This document shows, piece after piece, positions 59,268 to 64,000 of a stretch of 64,000 bases of DNA. The notes beneath the pieces are model-generated. The model was not told where the DNA came from, searched no databases, and saw nothing but the letters and a program-made list of their open reading frames with translations. A program made the position numbers and the translations under genes. How positions within the stretch are numbered: position 1 is the stretch's first letter; each line of letters opens with the position of its first letter. Source of the DNA: Amycolatopsis keratiniphila subsp. keratiniphila (lineage in GTDB: Bacteria > Actinomycetota > Actinomycetes > Mycobacteriales > Pseudonocardiaceae); contig NZ_LQMT02000032.1 of assembly GCF_001620365.2 (NCBI RefSeq), positions 249,077 through 313,076 of the forward strand, read 5' to 3'.

Positions 59268-60913
59268 CACAACGCATCGGCGGCGACGTCGTCGTCGAAA
59301 CCCTCCACGCGCTCGGCGCGGACACCGTGTTCGGCCTGCCGGGCCAGCACGCGCTCGGTCTGTTCGAAGCGTTGCGGCGCACGGACGACCTGCGCGTCGT
59401 CAGCTCGCGGGTGGAGAACAATCTGGCGTTCGCGGCCGACGGGCACGCCCGCGCCCGGCTCGCGGCGGATCCCGAAGGCCCGGTCCCGGTGACGCCGATG
59501 ATCGTGTCGACCGGTCCTGGCGCGCTGCTGACTTTGGCCTCGTTGCAGGAATCGCGGGCGGCGTCGGTCCCGGTGCTCGGGATCTCCAGCCAGGTCCCGG
59601 TCGCCGGGCTCGGCGGCGGACGCCACGGTTACCTGCACGAACTGCCCGACCAGCAGGCCAGTTTTCGTGACGTGGTGAAGTCGGTGCACGTGGTGCGCAC
59701 CGTCAGCCAGATCCCGACGGCACTGCGCGAAGCCTGGGAATCGGCGGCGACCGCGCCGTACGGCCCGGTGTGGGTCGAGATCCCGCAGGACATCCTGCTG
59801 GCGCCGACGGATCTGCCGCGGATCACGGCCGTGACGGCACGGCCCGCTCCGCTCGCGCCGTTGCCGGAGCTCGTCGCCGAGGCCGCGAATCTCCTTGGCG
59901 CGGCCGAGAATCCGGTGATCCTCGCCGGTGGTGGCGCGCTGCGCTCGGGCGCGCACGCGGAGCTGAAGGCGCTCGCGGAGGCACTGCGCGCGCCGGTGCT
60001 GTCGACGTTCGGCGGTAAGGGCGTCTTCGGCTGGGATCACGAGCTGTCCGGGCAGTCGTGGCTGGAGGACTGGCACAGCACCGAGTTCCTCTCGGCCGCG
60101 GATGTGCTGCTGGTGCTGGGTTCCGGGCTCGGCGAGCTGTCCAGCAACTACCGCGAGTTCGCCCCGCGCGGCCGGGTGATCCAGGTCGAGGCCGATCTCG
60201 GGAAACTGGAGTCGAACTACCCGGCGCTGGGCATCCACGCCGACGTCCGCCTTGTCCTGCAAGGACTTCTGGAGCAGGTGCCGTTCCGGCAGTCCGACGG
60301 CGCGGCCGAAAAGGCGGTGGCGGATCTGCTGACGAAGGTGCGCGAACGCCTCGACGGCCAGCCCCTCGAAGCCGAGCGCAAGCTCATCGACGACATCCGC
60401 ACGGCGATCCCCGAAGGCACCCAGACCTTTTGGGACATGACGATCGCGGCCTACTGGGCCTGGTCGGCGTGGAATCCCGAAGACGCGCCGATCCACACCG
60501 CGCAGGGCGCGGGCGGGCTCGGCTACGGCCTGCCCGGCGCGCTCGGCGGCGCCGCGGCGACCGGCGGCCCGGCGCTCGCGGTGTCCGGCGACGGCGGCGC
60601 GATGTACGGCATCGCGGAACTGGCCACGGCGGTCCAGCACGGGCTGGACGTCACGTGGCTCGTCGTCGACGACGGCGGTTACGGCATCCTGCGCGAGTAC
60701 CTGACCGGCGCGTTCGGGCAGTCGACGGCCACCGAACTCGCGCGGCCCGATTTCGCCGCGCTGGCACGGTCCTTCGGCGTCCCGGCCACGGTGTCCTCTT
60801 TGGACACCGTCGGGAAGGACCTTGCCGAAGCCCTCGGCACACCCGGTCCGTCGCTGGTCGTCCTCCCCGCCCTGCTGAAGATGTTCGAGCCGACCCACCT
60901 GGAGAAGAAATGA
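59264..60913 (+). CDS. ThDP-dependent 2-oxoacid decarboxylase-like protein (AruI-like)
   Basis: A 549-residue thiamine diphosphate enzyme of the acetolactate synthase fold. The catalytic glutamate is in RVENNLAFAADGHARAR, and PMIVSTGPGALLTLASLQESRA follows. The cofactor motif runs from SGDGGAMYGIAELATAVQHG to VVDDGGYG, with the usual NN replaced by DD. The gene is followed by an aldehyde dehydrogenase and preceded by a ureohydrolase. That order matches the 2-ketoarginine decarboxylase (AruI) of Pseudomonas, which gives 4-guanidinobutyraldehyde. The function is a context-based inference; a generic acetolactate synthase is the alternative. Confidence 0.75.
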   Translation: MTQRIGGDVVVETLHALGADTVFGLPGQHALGLFEALRRTDDLRVVSSRVENNLAFAADGHARARLAADPEGPVPVTPMIVSTGPGALLTLASLQESRAASVPVLGISSQVPVAGLGGGRHGYLHELPDQQASFRDVVKSVHVVRTVSQIPTALREAWESAATAPYGPVWVEIPQDILLAPTDLPRITAVTARPAPLAPLPELVAEAANLLGAAENPVILAGGGALRSGAHAELKALAEALRAPVLSTFGGKGVFGWDHELSGQSWLEDWHSTEFLSAADVLLVLGSGLGELSSNYREFAPRGRVIQVEADLGKLESNYPALGIHADVRLVLQGLLEQVPFRQSDGAAEKAVADLLTKVRERLDGQPLEAERKLIDDIRTAIPEGTQTFWDMTIAAYWAWSAWNPEDAPIHTAQGAGGLGYGLPGALGGAAATGGPALAVSGDGGAMYGIAELATAVQHGLDVTWLVVDDGGYGILREYLTGAFGQSTATELARPDFAALARSFGVPATVSSLDTVGKDLAEALGTPGPSLVVLPALLKMFEPTHLEKK

Positions 60914-62316
60914 CTCAGGTCCTGAATCTCATCGACGGCGCCGAGGTCCCGGCGTCGGGTTCGCGCACGCTCGACCTGGTGAATCCCGCCACCGGCGAGG
61001 TCTTCGGCACCAGTGTCCTGTCGGAGCAGTCCGATGTGGACGCCGCGCTGGCCGCGGCCGAACGGGCGTTCAAGGTGTGGCGCAAGAGCACACCCGCCCA
61101 GCGTCAGCTCGCGCTGCTGAAGATCGCCGACGCGCTGGAGTCCCGCGCGGAAGAGTTCGCCGAGCTCGAAATCCGCGAGACCGGCAAGATCCGCGCCGTC
61201 GTGCTGGACGAGGAGATCCCGGAGTGCGTCAGCGCGCTGCGGTTCTTCGCCGGTGCGGCGCGGCAGCTCGAAGGCACCGCGTCCGGCGAGTACCTGCCGG
61301 GGCACACGTCGGCGATCCGCCGGGAGCCGGTCGGCGTCTGCGCGCAGATCGCGCCGTGGAACTACCCGCTGATGATGGGTGTCTGGAAGATCGCCCCGGC
61401 GCTGGCGGCGGGCAACACCGTCGTCCTCAAGCCCGCGGAGACCACGCCTTCGACGGCCGTCCTGCTGGCGAAGGTCGCGGCGGAGTTCCTGCCACAGGGC
61501 GCTTTTAACGTACTGTGCGGCGACCGCGACACCGGCCGCGCGCTGGTGAAGCACCCGATCACCGAGCTGGTGTCGATCACCGGGTCGACCCGCGCCGGGA
61601 TCGACGTCGCCACCGTCGCGGCGGCCGACCTCAAGCGCACGCACCTCGAACTCGGCGGCAACGCGCCCCTGCTGGTCTTCGGCGACGTGAACCTCGCCGA
61701 AGCGGCCGAGGGCATCGTCGGCGCGGCGTTCTACAACGCCGGGCAGGACTGCACGGCGGGCAGCCGGGTGCTGGTGGACGCGGCGATCCACGACGAGTTC
61801 GTCGCGGAACTGACCAAGGCCGCCACCGCGCAGACGCCGGGCGAGGACTTCGGCCCGCTCAACAGCGAGGTGCAGTTCGGCCGGGTCCGCGGGCTCGTCG
61901 AGCGCCTGCCGTCGCACGCCCGCGTGGAGACCGGTGGCACCCCCGCCGGCGACCGCGGCTTCTTCTTCTCCCCCACCGTGATCTCGGGCCTGAAGCAGGA
62001 CGACGAGATCGTGCAGGAGGAGATCTTCGGCCCGGTGATCACCGTCCAGTCCTTTACGGACGAGGACGAGGCGGTGCGCCTGGCCAACGGCGTCCCCTAC
62101 GGGCTGGCGTCGTCGATCTGGACCAACGACCTGTCACGCGCGACCCGCGTTTCGGGCGAACTCGACTTCGGCTGCGTCTGGGTCAACACCCACGGGCCGC
62201 TGGTCTCGGAAATGCCCCATGGCGGCTTCGGGCACTCGGGCCATGGGAAGGACCTCTCGTCCTACTCCTTCGCCGAGTACACCCGCGTGAAGCACGTCAT
62301 GACCCGCTTCGCCTGA
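60910..62316 (+). CDS. Aldehyde dehydrogenase (4-guanidino- or 4-aminobutyraldehyde type)
   Basis: A 468-residue NAD-dependent aldehyde dehydrogenase. The general-base Glu is in HLELGGNAPLLVF and the catalytic Cys in NAGQDCTAGSRVLV; the NAD-binding loop is VSITGSTRAG and the substrate segment APWNYPLMMGVWKIAPALAAGNTVVLKPAETTP. It is closest to gamma-aminobutyraldehyde (PatD/Prr) dehydrogenases. In this operon it would oxidise the aldehyde made by the ThDP enzyme to 4-guanidinobutyrate, which the ureohydrolase then splits into GABA and urea. The ATG overlaps the ThDP gene by four bases. Confidence 0.88.
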   Translation: MTQVLNLIDGAEVPASGSRTLDLVNPATGEVFGTSVLSEQSDVDAALAAAERAFKVWRKSTPAQRQLALLKIADALESRAEEFAELEIRETGKIRAVVLDEEIPECVSALRFFAGAARQLEGTASGEYLPGHTSAIRREPVGVCAQIAPWNYPLMMGVWKIAPALAAGNTVVLKPAETTPSTAVLLAKVAAEFLPQGAFNVLCGDRDTGRALVKHPITELVSITGSTRAGIDVATVAAADLKRTHLELGGNAPLLVFGDVNLAEAAEGIVGAAFYNAGQDCTAGSRVLVDAAIHDEFVAELTKAATAQTPGEDFGPLNSEVQFGRVRGLVERLPSHARVETGGTPAGDRGFFFSPTVISGLKQDDEIVQEEIFGPVITVQSFTDEDEAVRLANGVPYGLASSIWTNDLSRATRVSGELDFGCVWVNTHGPLVSEMPHGGFGHSGHGKDLSSYSFAEYTRVKHVMTRFA

Positions 62317-62337
62317 AGCTCTTAGCCGGAGGTCCCC

Positions 62338-63780
62338 ATGGGTGACAAGGTCACCGAAGTCGAGCAGCACGGCATCGCGCCGATCCCGCCGGAAGAACAG
62401 ACCTCGCGTCCGCGCGACCTGTTCCGGATGGCGTTCGGCGGCGCGAACACCTTCGCCACCATCATCCTCGGGACCCTCCCGATCGCCTTCGGGCTGAGCT
62501 TCTGGGCGGCGGTGGCGGCCACCGTCGCAGGCGTGGTCGTCGGCGCGCTCGTGCTCTCGCCGATGTCGTTGTTCGGCCCGCTCACCCGGACCAACAACGC
62601 GGTCTCGTCCGGCGCGCACTTCGGCGTCGTCGGCCGTTGTGTCGGCTCCTTCCTCTCGCTGCTGACGGCTATCACGTTCTTCGCCATCTCGGTCTGGGTG
62701 AGCGGCGACGCCGTCGCCGGTGCGGCACAACGGCTTTTCGGTTTCGACGGCGGCGAAGTGCTCCGCGGCGTCGCGTACGGTGTCATCGCGATCGCCACGC
62801 TGGTGGTGTGCATCTACGGCTACCGGTTCATGCTGCTGGTGAACCGGGTCGCCGTGGTGCTGGGCACGGCGATCATGCTGCTCGGAATCGTGGCCTACGG
62901 CGGCACGTTCGACCCCGGGTTCGCCGGCACCGGCACCTACGCGCTCGGCGACTTCTGGCCGACGTGGATCCTCGCCGCGCTCACCACGATGGCGAACCCG
63001 ATCTCGTTCGGTGCCTTCCTCGGCGACTGGACGCGCTACATCCCGGCGCGCCACAGCCGCCGTTCCCTGCTGGCCGCGCCGTTCCTGGCGCAGGTGGCGA
63101 CGTTGCTGCCGTTCGGGTTCGGCATCGCCACCGCGACCCTGGTCGCCGATCCGGCCGACTACATCACCGGCCTGACCGCGATCTCCCCGCTCTGGTACGC
63201 GATCCCGCTGATCGTGGTCGCGCTGATCGGCGGGCTCTCCACCGGCACGACGTCGCTCTACGGGACCGGGCTGGACTTCAGCTCGATCTTCGTGAAGCTG
63301 AGCCGGGTGCAGGCGACGCTGCTGATCGGCTCGCTCAGCGTCGTGTTCATCTTCGTCGGCAATTTCGTGCTGGACATGGTGTCCAGCATCAACGCCTTCG
63401 CGACGCTGATCGTGCTGTGCACCTCGCCGTGGATGGTGATCATGATGATCGGTTTCGTGCTGCGGCGCGGGTTCTACGACCCGGACGACCTCCAGGTGTT
63501 CAACCAGGGCCGTAAGGGCGGGCGCTACTGGTTCACCCGCGGGGTGAACTGGCGCGCGATGGCCGCCTGGATCCCGGCGACGACGCTGGGTCTGCTGACG
63601 GCCAACACCCCGATGATCGCCGGGCCGTTCAAGGACATCGCGGGCGGCGTCGACATCAGCATGGTGGTGACGCTGTGCACGGCGGCGATCGCGTATCCGG
63701 TGCTGGTGAAGCTCTTCCCCGAACCGCGGGAGGTCTACTCGTACGCGGAACCCGTCGCCGAGCCGGCCGTCGCGGTTTAG
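62338..63780 (+). CDS. codB: NCS1-family permease (cytosine/purine-like)
   Basis: A 480-residue transporter of the NCS1 (nucleobase:cation symporter) family with about 12 membrane helices. The PRDLFRMAFGGANTFATIILGTLPIAFGLSFWAA segment and the FLGDWTRYIPARHSRR and SLYGTGLDFSSIF regions are family signatures. CodB-type members bring in cytosine, but other NCS1 proteins carry hydantoin, allantoin or purines; placing it in the guanidino operon suggests another substrate, perhaps creatinine or a hydantoin. It begins 21 bases after the aldehyde dehydrogenase. Its stop overlaps by four bases with a convergent SDR gene. Confidence 0.82.
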   Translation: MGDKVTEVEQHGIAPIPPEEQTSRPRDLFRMAFGGANTFATIILGTLPIAFGLSFWAAVAATVAGVVVGALVLSPMSLFGPLTRTNNAVSSGAHFGVVGRCVGSFLSLLTAITFFAISVWVSGDAVAGAAQRLFGFDGGEVLRGVAYGVIAIATLVVCIYGYRFMLLVNRVAVVLGTAIMLLGIVAYGGTFDPGFAGTGTYALGDFWPTWILAALTTMANPISFGAFLGDWTRYIPARHSRRSLLAAPFLAQVATLLPFGFGIATATLVADPADYITGLTAISPLWYAIPLIVVALIGGLSTGTTSLYGTGLDFSSIFVKLSRVQATLLIGSLSVVFIFVGNFVLDMVSSINAFATLIVLCTSPWMVIMMIGFVLRRGFYDPDDLQVFNQGRKGGRYWFTRGVNWRAMAAWIPATTLGLLTANTPMIAGPFKDIAGGVDISMVVTLCTAAIAYPVLVKLFPEPREVYSYAEPVAEPAVAV

Positions 63781-64000
63781 GCGAAGCGGCGCAGCGCCCC
63801 GAGGAACAACGCGTCGAAGGCGCGGTCCGGGAGCACCCGGCGCACGAACAGGATCGGCTTCGCCCCGAAACCGGCGGCGTAGCGGGTCTTCGGGCGCCGG
63901 GCCCGGACGGCCTTCAGGATGACGTCGGCGATCACCTTGGGGTGGGAACCGCGTGCGGCCTGGTCGAAGAACTTCGCCAGCGCCTTGGCCTGTGGCGCGT
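63777..64000 (-). CDS. Short-chain dehydrogenase/reductase, C-terminal part
   Basis: The reading frame is open on the minus strand from the window edge to a TAA at 63777-63779. The visible last 73 residues end RAFDALFLGALRRFA and contain GSHPKVIADVILKAVRARRPKTRYAAGFGAKP, a typical C-terminal stretch of SDR oxidoreductases. The catalytic YxxxK and cofactor motifs lie outside the window. Substrate unknown. It converges with the NCS1 permease gene. Confidence 0.72.
   Translation of the reverse strand, partial: APQAKALAKFFDQAARGSHPKVIADVILKAVRARRPKTRYAAGFGAKPILFVRRVLPDRAFDALFLGALRRFA

Overview
The window is high-GC actinobacterial DNA. Genes are dense, GTG starts are common, many pairs overlap by 1-4 bases (ATGA, GTGA, TAATG), and strong Shine-Dalgarno sites are few. 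Haem genes of the coproporphyrin type (hemQ beside a HemY/CgoX-like oxidase), DUF3000, an Asp23/Gls24 operon, LigC- and LigD-polymerase-type repair enzymes and TIGR04222 proteins point to a filamentous actinomycete. The repeated intergenic palindromes and gene content make me favour Pseudonocardiales, Amycolatopsis-like; this is inference, not a match I could test. I saw no rRNA, tRNA, CRISPR array, transposase or phage gene.

Layout. 1-5.3 kb: end of an ornithine aminotransferase, a DUF2252 protein, a D-amino-acid oxidase, a PAP2 phosphatase and a ZapE ATPase. 5.3-9.3 kb: a RibD-type reductase, an ECF sigma factor and an envelope-stress operon of Asp23/Gls24 and AmaP-like proteins. 9.3-13.1 kb: LigC ligase, a lipoprotein hydrolase, a DUF2630 protein and thioredoxin, with three long palindromes. 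13.1-17.4 kb: proline catabolism (proline dehydrogenase and P5C dehydrogenase) facing a PucR-type regulator. 17.4-24.4 kb: S1-domain protein, flavin oxidoreductase, DUF6221, LigD-type polymerase, acetyltransferase, VTT membrane protein, Ser/Thr kinase, small membrane protein and MsrB.

24.4-27.5 kb holds the most interesting group: two TIGR04222 membrane proteins with Gly/Ser/Cys tails, a DUF692 multinuclear iron oxygenase (MNIO) and a small partner, which looks like a peptide-tail modification system. It abuts a haem operon (27.5-32.0 kb, minus strand) and is followed by DUF3000, a 1-kb gap, a NarL-type response regulator and ribonuclease D. From 35.8 to 44.7 kb a TetR-controlled operon encodes a permease, two DUF1989 proteins, urea (or guanidine) carboxylase and allophanate hydrolase. 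A VanY-like peptidase and an unusual class A beta-lactamase follow, then a thiolase/FadB beta-oxidation pair (46.6-49.9 kb).

50-55 kb carries an orphan FtsX-like extracellular domain, a Tat-exported PHP protein, an aldo/keto reductase and a two-component system. 55.2-63.8 kb has a PucR regulator facing a transporter-agmatinase-family-ThDP enzyme-aldehyde dehydrogenase-NCS1 permease cluster. I read this as catabolism of 2-ketoarginine or 4-guanidinobutyrate. Nitrogen recovery from arginine, proline, urea and guanidino compounds is therefore a theme: urea released by the last cluster could be consumed by the carboxylase/allophanate hydrolase route, and ornithine and proline carbon would pass through P5C to glutamate.

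Non-coding DNA between gene ends is full of near-perfect palindromes, several of them repeated tens of kilobases apart with identical arms.
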